Source: Helicobacter himalayensis
GTDB lineage: Bacteria > Campylobacterota > Campylobacteria > Campylobacterales > Helicobacteraceae
NCBI RefSeq assembly: GCF_001602095.1
Contig: NZ_CP014991.1
Location: 1,054,001-1,118,000 of the forward strand
Direction of reading: 5' to 3'
Length of the DNA: 64,000 nucleotides
Shown: one piece after another, positions 55,730-64,000 of the stretch
How positions within the stretch are numbered: the first letter of the stretch is position 1
Layout: every line of letters starts with the position of its first letter
Translations under genes and position numbers: made by a program
The notes under the pieces: generated by a model
Told to the model about the DNA's origin: nothing
The model's input: the letters and a program-made list of their open reading frames with translations, nothing else
Database searches by the model: none

Positions 55730-56893
55730 TTAATCTTGTTGCTTGCGAATATAAGAAGGTGTGTCAAGGTTGCTTCTATCATAAGTATTGCTTGAGAAAA
55801 GCGTGCTTTCCCCGCCACTTACACGCATTGATGAAACAGGCGCTACGGAAGTCATATTGAGATTCTTATTTTCCGGTCCATCGGTGATTTCATCTTGGAA
55901 TCCTGTCGCGATGATTGTGATACGCGCCGCATCAATAGGGAGACTCTCATCATAATAGCTACCAAAAACGAAATCCGTCTCGTCTGTCTCATACGCGAGC
56001 ATATCTGAACGCGCCGCATCGACTTCCTTATAAGGATAGTCAGGGTGGGCTTCTAAGCATACAATGAGCCCTGTCGCGCCATGTATGTTAATATTGCCGA
56101 GCATTGGGGAACTTAGAGCTTTATTTAGCGCATTTTTTGCCGCATCCTCGCCTATATGCTCGCCAACACTCATAATTGAAAGCCCCTTGTTTTCCATAGC
56201 TGTTCTCACATCAGCAAAATCCACATTTGTATCATCTGCCCCACCACCAAGGATAATGTTTGAAAGCCCTATCACAGCATTTGCAAGCACATCATTTACC
56301 ATATTCATCGCTTCGCGTTGCCCATCTTTATTGCCGATAGTTTTTACCATTCTATCATTAAGCACCACGATGATACAATCGCTTTCCTCGCGCAATTTTT
56401 TCAAGCCTTCTTCTGCGATTCTCGCGCGCTTTCTACCTTCAGACTGAAAAGGCTTAGTGACAATAGAAACCGCAAGCGCATTATTTTCTTTCACCGCTTT
56501 TGCAATCAGTGGCGCAGCGCCCGTGCCTGTGCCACCACCTAATCCCGCCGCGATAAAGACGATATCAAAACCACTTAGCGCCTCTTTTATCTCTTCATAG
56601 CTTTCAATGGCTGCTTGCTCGCCGATTTCTGGCTTCGCACCCGCACCTAAGCCTTTTGTGAGCTTTTTACCAAGCTGGAGTTTGCGCTTTGCACTATTTT
56701 TAGAGAGGTGTTGCGCGTCGGTATTTGCTGCGAAAATTGTGATTCCATCTTTTGTGTTTTTACGCACGAGGTAGTTTATCGTATTGCTCCCGCCACCACC
56801 TACGCCAATAGCCGCAATCCTCGCGCCCCTGCATTCATTGTAACTAATATCATCGCCGAGTTCTTGAATGTTTAAATCTTTTATTTCTTCCAT
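55730..56893 (-). CDS. ftsZ: Cell division protein FtsZ
   Basis: The 387-residue tubulin homologue forms the division ring. The GTP-binding signature GLGGGTGTGAAPLIAK is near 117. The N-terminal IGVGGGGSNTINYL and the T7 loop NVDFADVRTAM are conserved. A charged tail of about 40 residues precedes the C-terminus, which ends in RSNLDTPSYIRKQQD and carries the short FtsA/FtsZ-binding peptide region. It follows ftsA by 15 bases. An intrinsic terminator closes the unit. Confidence 0.98.
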   Translation of the reverse strand: MEEIKDLNIQELGDDISYNECRGARIAAIGVGGGGSNTINYLVRKNTKDGITIFAANTDAQHLSKNSAKRKLQLGKKLTKGLGAGAKPEIGEQAAIESYEEIKEALSGFDIVFIAAGLGGGTGTGAAPLIAKAVKENNALAVSIVTKPFQSEGRKRARIAEEGLKKLREESDCIIVVLNDRMVKTIGNKDGQREAMNMVNDVLANAVIGLSNIILGGGADDTNVDFADVRTAMENKGLSIMSVGEHIGEDAAKNALNKALSSPMLGNINIHGATGLIVCLEAHPDYPYKEVDAARSDMLAYETDETDFVFGSYYDESLPIDAARITIIATGFQDEITDGPENKNLNMTSVAPVSSMRVSGGESTLFSSNTYDRSNLDTPSYIRKQQD

Positions 56894-56908
56894 GAATGTT
56901 TCCTTGTC

Positions 56909-58309
56909 TTAAAATAGTTCGCTAAGCCATTTATAAAAGCGTCTGAAGTAGTTGCCAACGCCATTAGCTCGGGAATTGGAGGTCAAATCGTCAGAATCCT
57001 TTTTCTTTTTAGGAATAATTTGCTCTTTTATTTGCAGATTCTGCACGTCTGCTTTTTCTTTTGTGGTATCAACTTCTTGAATAGCACGTTGAGATTTTTT
57101 AAATTTCACCTCATTATTTACACCCACTTCATAATTTGTAAAGCCCCCCGCTGCGTGCAATATAAGCCCAATAATCGTGGCACTTTCCGCGCCTTGAAGT
57201 TTATCTGTAATACCATCAAGCGTTTTTGGCAAAGCCACGCGCACAGAAAGCTGATTATTCCCCGATGGATTGTAAAATTTCCCATTTTGATTGACATACT
57301 GCTCAAAGTTTTTAAGCTTCACCATACCTCCGGTTAACACAATCCCAGATGTGAGGATATTCCCAAGCGCGCTTTTTTCTAAAATATCACCCAAAAGTTC
57401 CAAAGTCTCATCCACGCGGGCTTTTATAATGCTATAAATATTTTGCAAAGGGATTGGTTGTTTTTCAGAATTCCCCTTAATTGGTGCATTCAAACCCTTA
57501 TCCTTATCCTCTTGTGTGAAAACGAGATTCCCATATTTTGTTTTAATCTCTTCGCTTATACTTAAAGGCAGATTAAATACCTGCGCCAAATCAAGCGTGA
57601 CATTGTTTGAGCCGACATTGAGATAATCGCTATAACACATTGATTGTCCATTGTGAATCATAATATCACACAGCCCCCCACCCATATCAATGCACGCCAC
57701 ACCACCTTTGCGCTCATCATCGCTTAAGGTCGAGATTGAAGATGCATACGAGCTTACGACAATATCGCTAATTTCAATTTCACAATTTTTGATAACTTTT
57801 TTAAGATTTTCCAAATGCGACTTTTTCGCCATCACCATAAAAACGCGACAATCTAGCCTACGCGCACTCATATTAATCGGATCTTCAATAGCCACCTGCA
57901 TATCATCAACGATGAACTTATAAGGTAGCGCGTGGATAAGCTGGTGATCTTGTGGGACTGGATTATAATGTATGGCTGTTTGCATTGCGCGTTGAATGTC
58001 CGTCAAACGCACTTCACCGTGTGGCAGATTTACCGCGCCCTTAGAATCTGCGTTTATCGTGTAATTATTAGGGATTGAGATAATAGCCTTCTTTACTTCA
58101 ATACCCGCCATTGTCGTGGCTTCAGCAATTGCCGCGCGTGTGGCAAGGCTGGCGTGATCTATATTATTAATCATACCTTTTTTTACGCCCTGAGATTCTC
58201 TAATACCTACGCCAAGCACGCAAAGTTCGCCATCTTGCTTAATCTCTGCGATTACCGCGCAAATCTTGCTTGAACCTATATCAATCGCTAAAATGGGTGT
58301 CTTTGCCAT
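56909..58309 (-). CDS. ftsA: Cell division protein FtsA
   Basis: The 466-residue actin-like protein anchors FtsZ to the membrane. It has ILAIDIGSSKICAVIAEI, the 1C-domain region after residue 80, VACIDMGGGLCDIMIHNGQSMCYSD near 205 and GIVLTGGMVKLKNFEQYV near 330. The C-terminal amphipathic helix is YFRRFYKWLSELF. A charged linker of about 55 residues, with many Lys, precedes that helix. ftsZ follows. Confidence 0.96.
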   Translation of the reverse strand: MAKTPILAIDIGSSKICAVIAEIKQDGELCVLGVGIRESQGVKKGMINNIDHASLATRAAIAEATTMAGIEVKKAIISIPNNYTINADSKGAVNLPHGEVRLTDIQRAMQTAIHYNPVPQDHQLIHALPYKFIVDDMQVAIEDPINMSARRLDCRVFMVMAKKSHLENLKKVIKNCEIEISDIVVSSYASSISTLSDDERKGGVACIDMGGGLCDIMIHNGQSMCYSDYLNVGSNNVTLDLAQVFNLPLSISEEIKTKYGNLVFTQEDKDKGLNAPIKGNSEKQPIPLQNIYSIIKARVDETLELLGDILEKSALGNILTSGIVLTGGMVKLKNFEQYVNQNGKFYNPSGNNQLSVRVALPKTLDGITDKLQGAESATIIGLILHAAGGFTNYEVGVNNEVKFKKSQRAIQEVDTTKEKADVQNLQIKEQIIPKKKKDSDDLTSNSRANGVGNYFRRFYKWLSELF

Positions 58310-58321
58310 ATCTGGGCTCTC

Positions 58322-59809
58322 CTAGTCTAGTTTTATAAAAATTTGGGGCTTATAATGCGTATTAAGATACTCTTCAAGCACGCTCATATAGGCATTTTGC
58401 TTTAGTGCCGTAGCCTCTTTGTTCATATCTGTCTCATTTTGAGAAAGTCTTTGATTTGTGATTTTATACAAAATTGCTTGCTCACTTGCTAACACAACTC
58501 CGCTTTTATCTTCACTTTTCAGCACTTCAGAAAGTATCCTTGCCATATCAAAAGAGCTTACTCCCGGGACTTTTTTTAGAGAATCTACCTGCTCAAATGG
58601 TGAAAAAGTAAGCGGTGCAAAATAACCGACATTCACACCCTTAAAATTCGCTAATTGCGCCTTAGATTGAGAATCTAGCTCCTGCGTTTGCTTTTGTTGT
58701 AACAATGCTTGCCTTGCAGATTCTTTAGCAAGTGCGTATTCTAGCGGTTTTGGCGGGATTTTTTCTATGAGTTTTATTAACACATAACCATTTTGTTGCT
58801 CGATTGGCGTTAGGATTGAATCCACCTCTAGTGCGCTTATACTCGCTAGCTCCTCTTTGGATAGATCCAAATTCCCAACATTTGCGCCTTCTTCAAATTC
58901 TACAATCTCACCTTGTATTTTCCCATCGCGAAAAGCTGAAAAATTCCTTTTTGCCTCTAACAACGTCTTGTCTTTTTTAAGCTCAAATTCCACCTGTGCG
59001 CGCACCTCTGCTAATTCGCTAATATTGCCTTTTTCATCTTTGTATAAATCTTTTGTGCGCTCATATTGTGCTAGCACCTCATCTTCACTCACATTTTGAG
59101 AATCTGTCAAAAACCACACAGGCATAACCTTATAAGTTTGCTTAGACACCCACTTTGTTTTGTTTTGTTCCCAGTAGGTCTTTATCTCCTCTTCGCTCAC
59201 GCTCACTTCTTTTGGCTTTAGCACTTTAATTTCAAGCTCATCTTGGATTCTAAAAGGCACGCTAAGGCTTAGATTTTCCACCGCACTTGGTTGAGAGACA
59301 CCTAAAAAAAGTTGCTCGTAAAATTTTCTCATCAACAAATCTTTACGCATGCTCTCTTCAAACTCACTCTTGCGCACTCCCACGTTCGCCAGTGCGCGCT
59401 CATACACACTTTTATCAAACGCGCCATTGACTTGAAAAGCCTCTATTTGCAAAAGCTCATTCAACACCTCTTCATCGCTCACACGCACGCCCAAATCTTT
59501 TGCAAAAGATTCCACCTGCGCACGCGCAATAAGCATTCTTAATACCTGCACTTGCAGTCCCATAGCCTTTGCTTGCGCTTCATCAAAATTCCCGCCAAAG
59601 CTTTGTGCCTGCTCATTATAGAGATTTTGATACGCTGTTTTATATTCTCTTAAACTTATTTTAACATCGCCAACCTGCGCTGCTTTATCTGCGTTAAAAT
59701 CAAATGCTCCAGTGCCCCAACCTACGCCACCAGCGCCTACAAACGCAATCACACTTATCCAAATTGTAATCACAAGCCATTTTCTATGTCTTTGCATCCA
59801 CTCTAGCAT
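58322..59809 (-). CDS. PpiD-like periplasmic chaperone (SurA-type N-terminal domain)
   Basis: The 495-residue protein has one membrane helix near residues 10-30 (WLVITIWISVIAFVGAGG) and a large periplasmic domain resembling the N-terminal part of PpiD/SurA: AKAMGLQVQVLRMLIARAQVESFAKDLGV and FRKDLLMRKFY-like helices. The typical parvulin isomerase block with ARHIL and GGDLG is not evident; the region around 300-370 is a divergent relic. It precedes ftsA by 12 bases, the order of H. pylori. It may act as a folding chaperone for exported proteins. Confidence 0.8.
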   Translation of the reverse strand: MLEWMQRHRKWLVITIWISVIAFVGAGGVGWGTGAFDFNADKAAQVGDVKISLREYKTAYQNLYNEQAQSFGGNFDEAQAKAMGLQVQVLRMLIARAQVESFAKDLGVRVSDEEVLNELLQIEAFQVNGAFDKSVYERALANVGVRKSEFEESMRKDLLMRKFYEQLFLGVSQPSAVENLSLSVPFRIQDELEIKVLKPKEVSVSEEEIKTYWEQNKTKWVSKQTYKVMPVWFLTDSQNVSEDEVLAQYERTKDLYKDEKGNISELAEVRAQVEFELKKDKTLLEAKRNFSAFRDGKIQGEIVEFEEGANVGNLDLSKEELASISALEVDSILTPIEQQNGYVLIKLIEKIPPKPLEYALAKESARQALLQQKQTQELDSQSKAQLANFKGVNVGYFAPLTFSPFEQVDSLKKVPGVSSFDMARILSEVLKSEDKSGVVLASEQAILYKITNQRLSQNETDMNKEATALKQNAYMSVLEEYLNTHYKPQIFIKLD

Positions 59810-59914
59810 TTATCACCCTTTTTCAAACATAAAAACCGCGATTTTATCTTATTACGCTTTAAAGTTGGATTATTTTTTAAATTTTCTACCTTCAACCTAC
59901 AAAATTTATTTTTC

Positions 59915-60925
59915 TCAAAAAAGCCCAACTTTTGGGAATCTAAGAAGCTCATAAGTCTTATTTGTCGCAATTCTCCCGCGCGCAGTGCGCTCTAAATAGC
60001 CATTAGCCAACAAGTAAGGTTCAATCACATCCTCAATCGTCCCCTCATCTTCGCTCATCGCCGCAGCTATGGCATTTAGCCCGATAGGACGATTTTTACT
60101 CTGTGCCAAAATCTCCAAGTAGCGCAAATCAAGCAAATCAAAACCCAAATCATTCACGCCAAGCTCACTAAGCGCGTATTTTGTGCGCTCTAGTGTAATG
60201 GTAGATTCTTTTGCCACTTCTGCAAAATCACGCACCCTTTTTAGAAGTCTCAACGCAATTCGTGGCGTGCCACGCGAGCGTTTAGCGATTTCTAGCGCGC
60301 TTAGCTCCTCTATGTCTTTTTCCAATTTCCGCGCTGCAAGCAAAATAATATCTTTCAGCTCCTGCGGACTATAAAATTGCAGTCTAAAGTTCATTCCAAA
60401 TCTATCGCGCAATGGATTTGAAAGCATACCCGCGCGCGTAGTTGCACCAATCAAGCTAAAGCGCGGCAAATCAATTTTTAGCGTTTGTGCCGCCGGACCA
60501 GAGCCAATAATAATATCAAGGCGAAAATCCTCCATCGCCGGATAAAGAATCTCTTCAATGGGCGGACTTAAGCGGTGAATTTCATCGATAAAAAGAATGT
60601 CGCCATCATTAAGATTTGTCAAAATTGCGGCTAAATCGCCACTTTTTTCAATCATAGGCGCAGCACTTACTTTGATGTTTGCACCCATTTCATATGCGAT
60701 AATGTGGCTTAGTGTCGTCTTTCCAAGCCCGGGCGGACCAAAGAAAAGAATATGGTCTAAACATTCATTGCGCAGTTTTGCAGCCTCAATAAAAACTTTA
60801 AGATTTTTTTTAATCAACTCCTGCCCGATGTATTCCTCCCACACACTTGGGCGCAAGGAAGATTCTAGCTCCCTAGATTCTAAGTTCGTGGGTTCTATTA
60901 TACGCTCAATGCTGATTTTTTCCAT
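59915..60925 (-). CDS. ruvB: Holliday junction helicase RuvB
   Basis: The 336-residue hexameric ATPase drives branch migration with RuvA. Walker A is [16 protein letters not shown] near 63, Walker B is [10 protein letters not shown] near 110, and sensor residues and the arginine finger lie in [20 protein letters not shown]. The C-terminal winged-helix region ends [15 protein letters not shown]. It begins one base after panB, so the two are coupled. The gene order ruvB-panB is shared with H. pylori. Confidence 0.98.
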   Translation of the reverse strand: MEKISIERIIEPTNLESRELESSLRPSVWEEYIGQELIKKNLKVFIEAAKLRNECLDHILFFGPPGLGKTTLSHIIAYEMGANIKVSAAPMIEKSGDLAAILTNLNDGDILFIDEIHRLSPPIEEILYPAMEDFRLDIIIGSGPAAQTLKIDLPRFSLIGATTRAGMLSNPLRDRFGMNFRLQFYSPQELKDIILLAARKLEKDIEELSALEIAKRSRGTPRIALRLLKRVRDFAEVAKESTITLERTKYALSELGVNDLGFDLLDLRYLEILAQSKNRPIGLNAIAAAMSEDEGTIEDVIEPYLLANGYLERTARGRIATNKTYELLRFPKVGLF

Positions 60926-61714
60926 TTAATAGCTTTCCTTTTCGCTCGGAAATGTACCATTTTTAATATCCTGCGCATAGCGCTTCATTGCCTCTTGCAA
61001 AAACGCCTTACCATTTGCGTAGGTGCGCACAAACTTTGGCTTAAACGCATCAAAAAATCCAAAAGCATCGCTCCACACTAGAATCTGCCCATCGCATTGC
61101 GCGCCCGCACCTATACCAATGGTTGGGATTTTCACTGATTGCGTGATTTGCGCGCCCAAATCACTTTTCACGCCTTCTAGTAAAAGTCCAAATGCCCCAG
61201 CAGATTCCAAATCTTTTGCAAGTTGCAATAATCGCGCTTTTTCACCCTCCTCTTTTCCCTTGACCTTGTAGCCACCTTCGCCCCTCATAAATTGTGGCTG
61301 CAAGCCAATATGCGCCATAATGGCGAAACCCTCTTTGCAAAGAGATTCAATAAGTGGGATTTTATCCTCATTGACTTCGAGTTTGAGCGCATCACAAGGC
61401 GTTTGCGCGTAAAACTTAAGCGCATTTTTAAGCGCACTTTTGGTGTTTTGATAACTACCAAAAGGCATATCCGCTAGCACAAATGCCCTTTTCACTCCCG
61501 CACAAACTGCGTGTGTGTGATAAATCATCTGCTCCACGTTTAGACCAAGTGTGTCGTTTTTGGCATTAAAGCTCATATTAAGAGAATCTCCAACCAAAAT
61601 AATTTCTGCAAACTCATCAAAAATGCCTGCCATAAGTGCGTCATATGCAGTGATTGCGACAATTTTTTCTTTAGACTTTTTTGCTTGCAAGGTTTGTAGG
61701 GTGATTTTTTGCAT
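60926..61714 (-). CDS. panB: 3-methyl-2-oxobutanoate hydroxymethyltransferase
   Basis: The 262-residue enzyme transfers a hydroxymethyl group to ketoisovalerate in pantothenate synthesis. Motifs are IVAITAYDALMAGIFDEFAEIILVGDSL, ADMPFGSYQ, LKLEVNEDKIPLIESL and the late GAGAQCDGQILVWSDAFG. The length is normal. It provides pantothenate, which coaD and other enzymes turn into coenzyme A. lgt lies 18 bases upstream on the same strand. Confidence 0.97.
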   Translation of the reverse strand: MQKITLQTLQAKKSKEKIVAITAYDALMAGIFDEFAEIILVGDSLNMSFNAKNDTLGLNVEQMIYHTHAVCAGVKRAFVLADMPFGSYQNTKSALKNALKFYAQTPCDALKLEVNEDKIPLIESLCKEGFAIMAHIGLQPQFMRGEGGYKVKGKEEGEKARLLQLAKDLESAGAFGLLLEGVKSDLGAQITQSVKIPTIGIGAGAQCDGQILVWSDAFGFFDAFKPKFVRTYANGKAFLQEAMKRYAQDIKNGTFPSEKESY

Positions 61715-61732
61715 TCTTGCTCCTTAAAAATA

Positions 61733-62611
61733 TTATTTTTTGTGCTTTTTAGCTTTTTTGTTCTGATGTGTAGCAATTTTTTGAGAATCTTTACGGAAAA
61801 GAAATAATAGCACACAACCCACAAACATTACAACGCTCAAAATTTGCCCCATAGAAAGCCCAAGCGCGTAATACCCCATTTGAGAATCCGCCTCCCTTGT
61901 GTATTCACAAAAAAAGCGCGCAACACTATATCCTATGCCATACACACACGCGAGCTGTCCGCTTTTTTTACAGAATCTTAGAGCAAAAAGCATCACGCAA
62001 AAAAGCACAATGCCTTCAAAAAACGCTTCAAAAAGCTGGCTAGGATAACGCAACTCTTCTCCCACCAAGATTCCCAAAAACGCAAACACAGAATCTGCTT
62101 CAATCACGCGCCCATAAAGCTCTTGATTTAAAAAATTTCCAATTCTGCCAAAGGTATAAGCTAGAGGAATAGAGATTGTCGCTAAATCTAGGCAAGAAAA
62201 AAGCGGAAGTTTTTTTAGTTTGCAAAAAGCAATTGTAGCGATTAAGAATCCAACTACACCGCCGTGGTAGCTAAATCCCGCGATTCCGATAAAATTACCC
62301 TGCGTATCAAAAGGATTAAATATATCCCACGGGCGCAAAAGATAATACGCCCCATCGCTATAAATCACCAAGTAACCAATGCGCGCGCCCAAAATCACGC
62401 CAATTTCCACCCAGATAAAATAAGAATCCAAATCCTTAGAATCTATGCAAAAATTTTGCGGATATTTTTTCAAAAAAAACTGCGCGATAAAGAGCGCAAA
62501 CACAAGTGCAAAAACATAGCAAAGCCCATACCAATGCACTTTTAAGCCAAAAAGACTAAAAGCGATTGGATCAAATTTTGTGTAAAAAAGATTCCAAGCA
62601 TTAAATGTCAT
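61733..62611 (-). CDS. lgt: Prolipoprotein diacylglyceryl transferase
   Basis: The 292-residue inner-membrane enzyme attaches diacylglycerol to the lipobox cysteine of lipoproteins. It has seven hydrophobic segments. The Lgt signature is FGRIGNFLNQELYGRVIEADSVFAF, and the early YGLCYVFALVFALFIAQF and ARIGYLVIYSDG fit as well. The C-terminus has a Lys/His-rich tail. It precedes panB and follows the STAS-like gene by 25 bases. Confidence 0.96.
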   Translation of the reverse strand: MTFNAWNLFYTKFDPIAFSLFGLKVHWYGLCYVFALVFALFIAQFFLKKYPQNFCIDSKDLDSYFIWVEIGVILGARIGYLVIYSDGAYYLLRPWDIFNPFDTQGNFIGIAGFSYHGGVVGFLIATIAFCKLKKLPLFSCLDLATISIPLAYTFGRIGNFLNQELYGRVIEADSVFAFLGILVGEELRYPSQLFEAFFEGIVLFCVMLFALRFCKKSGQLACVYGIGYSVARFFCEYTREADSQMGYYALGLSMGQILSVVMFVGCVLLFLFRKDSQKIATHQNKKAKKHKK

Positions 62612-62636
62612 TTTTTACCTTTTTAATCCTTATTTC

Positions 62637-62987
62637 TTAATCCTCTTCGCGGATTTTGACCTCAAAAAGATTCACCAAATCTACTTCCTCAAAAAATGCA
62701 AACATACGCAATGTATCAACGATAATTTCCACACGCACCTTATCTTCAATCAAAAGTTTGCACAAAAAGCCAAGCGTGTAGGAATTGAGCGGATAGGCGC
62801 GCACAAAGTAGATTCTAAAAATCTCGCCATTAAAGCTGTATTTGCCCTCTTTTTCCTTGTTTTTGTAAGCCTTAAGGTAGAATTCAATTTCTTGCTTAAA
62901 CTCCAAAAAAACTTTGTAAGTTTTGATTTTCCCCACCACCTTAAGCGCATCACTTCCATCTTGCAGGGTTACTTTTGAAATTTCCAT
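62637..62987 (-). CDS. Putative STAS-like anti-anti-sigma protein
   Basis: The 116-residue protein has no named family that I can be sure of. Its second half reads IYFVRAYPLNSYTLGFLCKLLIEDKVRVEIIVDTLRMFAFFEEVDLVNLFEV. That resembles the STAS-domain core where strand, LDSSGLGVL-like loop and helix follow, with Asn in place of the usual Asp before the regulatory Ser. The next upstream gene encodes a protein with GHKL ATPase-like boxes, so the pair may be an RsbV/RsbW-type switch. The start lies inside the previous gene (38-base overlap), and ATG 62987 follows AGGAT. Confidence 0.5.
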   Translation of the reverse strand: MEISKVTLQDGSDALKVVGKIKTYKVFLEFKQEIEFYLKAYKNKEKEGKYSFNGEIFRIYFVRAYPLNSYTLGFLCKLLIEDKVRVEIIVDTLRMFAFFEEVDLVNLFEVKIREED

Positions 62988-63540
62988 TTTGTGTATCCTG
63001 TGCTACTTTTTTGGCTGTTATTGTTAGAGAAAGTTTGTTGTGGCGCATTGTAGCAAGTTTTGGTTGAGAGTATCTAAAAATTAGCGCCATTCCCCTGCCA
63101 CTTTGACGCACTTTTTGTTTTTGAGACTTTGGGGCTTTTTGATATAAAGTTGAATTACAAAAAAGGCGCAAAAATGCCTTGCTCGGAGGGATTTTGGGAT
63201 TAAAATAAAGTGTGAGTGTATTTTGATGCAGTTTGCAGAGAATTTTAAATTTATGAAATTGTGTTTTTAAGCGTTTGTATTTGTGCGGGGCGCAGTTTGA
63301 GAGTTTTGAATCATAAAAATTATGCTCGATAACATTGCTAAAAAGTTCAAAAATGCAAAGCCAAAATTGACTTGTTTCTTTAGATGTGTCAGCTTCGCCT
63401 TCATACTTCACATTTCTTTCTTGGTGGGATTTTAAAACTCTGTCATTTTTGATAATTTGAGAATCCACCCACAAAAAGTGCGCATTTCGTTGCAGAATCT
63501 CTAAAGATTCCATATCCGCACTTAAATGTAAATAGCGCAT
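62950..63540 (-). CDS. Putative RsbW-like (HATPase) anti-sigma kinase-like protein
   Basis: The 196-residue protein has ELFSNVIEHNFYDSK near 68, an N-box-like E-x3-N-x3-H pattern, and GRGMALIFRYSQPKL, a G-box-like segment near 145. These are the two most visible motifs of the small GHKL-type anti-sigma kinases. The middle is basic. Between them is a short peptide, KYEGEADTSKETSQ, which looks like a hairpin-deleted copy of the dispersed repeat. Function and partner sigma factor are unknown. It lies 40 bases after tonB. Confidence 0.5.
   Translation of the reverse strand: MRYLHLSADMESLEILQRNAHFLWVDSQIIKNDRVLKSHQERNVKYEGEADTSKETSQFWLCIFELFSNVIEHNFYDSKLSNCAPHKYKRLKTQFHKFKILCKLHQNTLTLYFNPKIPPSKAFLRLFCNSTLYQKAPKSQKQKVRQSGRGMALIFRYSQPKLATMRHNKLSLTITAKKVAQDTQNGNFKSNPARWK
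63371..63412. repeat. Hairpin-less in-frame remnant of the dispersed repeat
   Basis: CTTTAGATGTGTCAGCTTCGCC then TTCATACTT shows the left and right flanks of the nikA-type copy joined without the hairpin. In frame it encodes KYEGEADTSKETS inside the RsbW-like gene, compared with KYEHEAETSGI...GDTSKGIES in nikA. Confidence 0.6.
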
Positions 63541-63580
63541 ACAAACAGAATCTTAAAAGCTATGAGCATACAAAGCTAGC

Positions 63581-64000
63581 TTATGAATTAGCGCGGAGAT
63601 TGTAAGCAAGCGGTATTTCTAAGCGTAGATTTTTTTTCACATGCGGAAAATACTTTGATGCTTCCTCCACAGCGCGCACAGATGCACGATTGAAGTCCTC
63701 GAACTTGGAAGGCTGAATCACGCGAATATTTGTCACGCGCCCATCTGTATAAATCACAAATTCCACAAGCACCTCATTTTCCTCAATCCTGCGCTTTTGC
63801 ATCATACGTGGATAGCGCTGCTTTTTTTGGATTGCAGATTGAATCTGCTGATAAAGCTCATTATGCTCGCCATCTTTTTGGCTTAGTGTCTCAATCACAT
63901 CGCCTTCATTTTGCTGATTTGCCTGCGCAGCGAGCATAGATTCTTCAATCTGGGCTTCTTCTAGCTCTTCTGGGATAGGATTTGGCGCGCGTTCAACGGG
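63581..64000 (-). CDS. tonB: TonB energy transducer, N-terminal part beyond the window
   Basis: The frame is open from the right edge of the window leftwards: PVERAPNPIPEELEEAQIEESMLAAQANQQ, then QIQSAIQKKQRYPRMMQKRRIEENEVLVEFVIYTDGRVTNIRVIQPSKF and EASKYFPHVKKNLRLEIPLAYNL. This is the periplasmic C-terminal domain of TonB, which contacts TonB boxes of outer-membrane receptors. The membrane anchor must lie beyond 64000. It would energise the receptor at 19782. Confidence 0.88.
   Translation of the reverse strand, partial: PVERAPNPIPEELEEAQIEESMLAAQANQQNEGDVIETLSQKDGEHNELYQQIQSAIQKKQRYPRMMQKRRIEENEVLVEFVIYTDGRVTNIRVIQPSKFEDFNRASVRAVEEASKYFPHVKKNLRLEIPLAYNLRANS

Overview
The window reads as a chromosomal segment of a Helicobacter, most likely a non-pylori enterohepatic type. 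The evidence is gene content and order: tonB-like/fliO/fliN beside nth, ribF beside tlyA, ppiD-like/ftsA/ftsZ, and DUF177-rpmF-plsX-fabH. Further support comes from AT-rich DNA, poly-G contingency tracts and a selenocysteine formate dehydrogenase of the Campylobacterota type. No rRNA, tRNA, IS element, prophage or CRISPR array was seen.

Layout. 1-1490: a membrane protein cut by the window edge, then a phase-variable FkbM-like methyltransferase gene broken at a G10 tract. 1679-4118: PNPOx-family protein, thiol peroxidase and a PIN-PhoH ATPase. 4141-4914: six head-to-tail copies of a 129-bp repeat. 4916-8262: a three-gene Gtr-type glycan-modification cassette (gtrB, gtrA, acceptor-specific membrane transferase) whose gtrB is switched off at a second G10 tract. 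8435-14104: hemE, asd, a TonB-like gene, fliO, fliN, a CheX-like gene and nth. 14347-19539: nikABCDE nickel importer, with a divergent TonB-dependent receptor at 19782. 22116-24233: a chemoreceptor. 24745-33075: fdhD, fdhC, fdhB, Sec-containing fdhA, a small Tat protein, a TorD-like chaperone and a polyferredoxin. 33397-34825: a split threonine/serine exporter. 35069-48407: housekeeping genes on the minus strand, interrupted by one EpsG-like polymerase. 48721-50728: an outer-membrane protein and a doubly phase-variable SGNH hydrolase. 51011-55470: ybdD-cstA, then coaD-tmk-comF. 55730-64000: ftsZ-ftsA-ppiD-like, ruvB-panB-lgt, a possible STAS/anti-sigma-kinase pair and the C-terminal part of tonB.

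The most unusual signal is a dispersed palindromic repeat family with about ten recognisable copies. Copies cluster at convergent gene ends, form the perfect 129-bp tandem array, and also sit in frame inside protein genes (nikA, gtrB and, as a remnant, the RsbW-like gene). There they encode peptides of the type KYEHEAETSGI...GDTSKGIES. The central hairpin shows compensatory base changes between copies. The behaviour resembles the Rickettsia palindromic elements, but the sequence and host differ. The repeat edges also supply stop codons to several genes, and the heptamer AGAWTCT found at those edges is strikingly frequent throughout the window.

Surface variation is the second theme. Five long G or C tracts mark three contingency loci (methyltransferase, gtr cassette, SGNH hydrolase), and as assembled all three are in an OFF frame. 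Metabolically the window describes a nickel-importing bacterium that respires formate, with flagella and chemotaxis.
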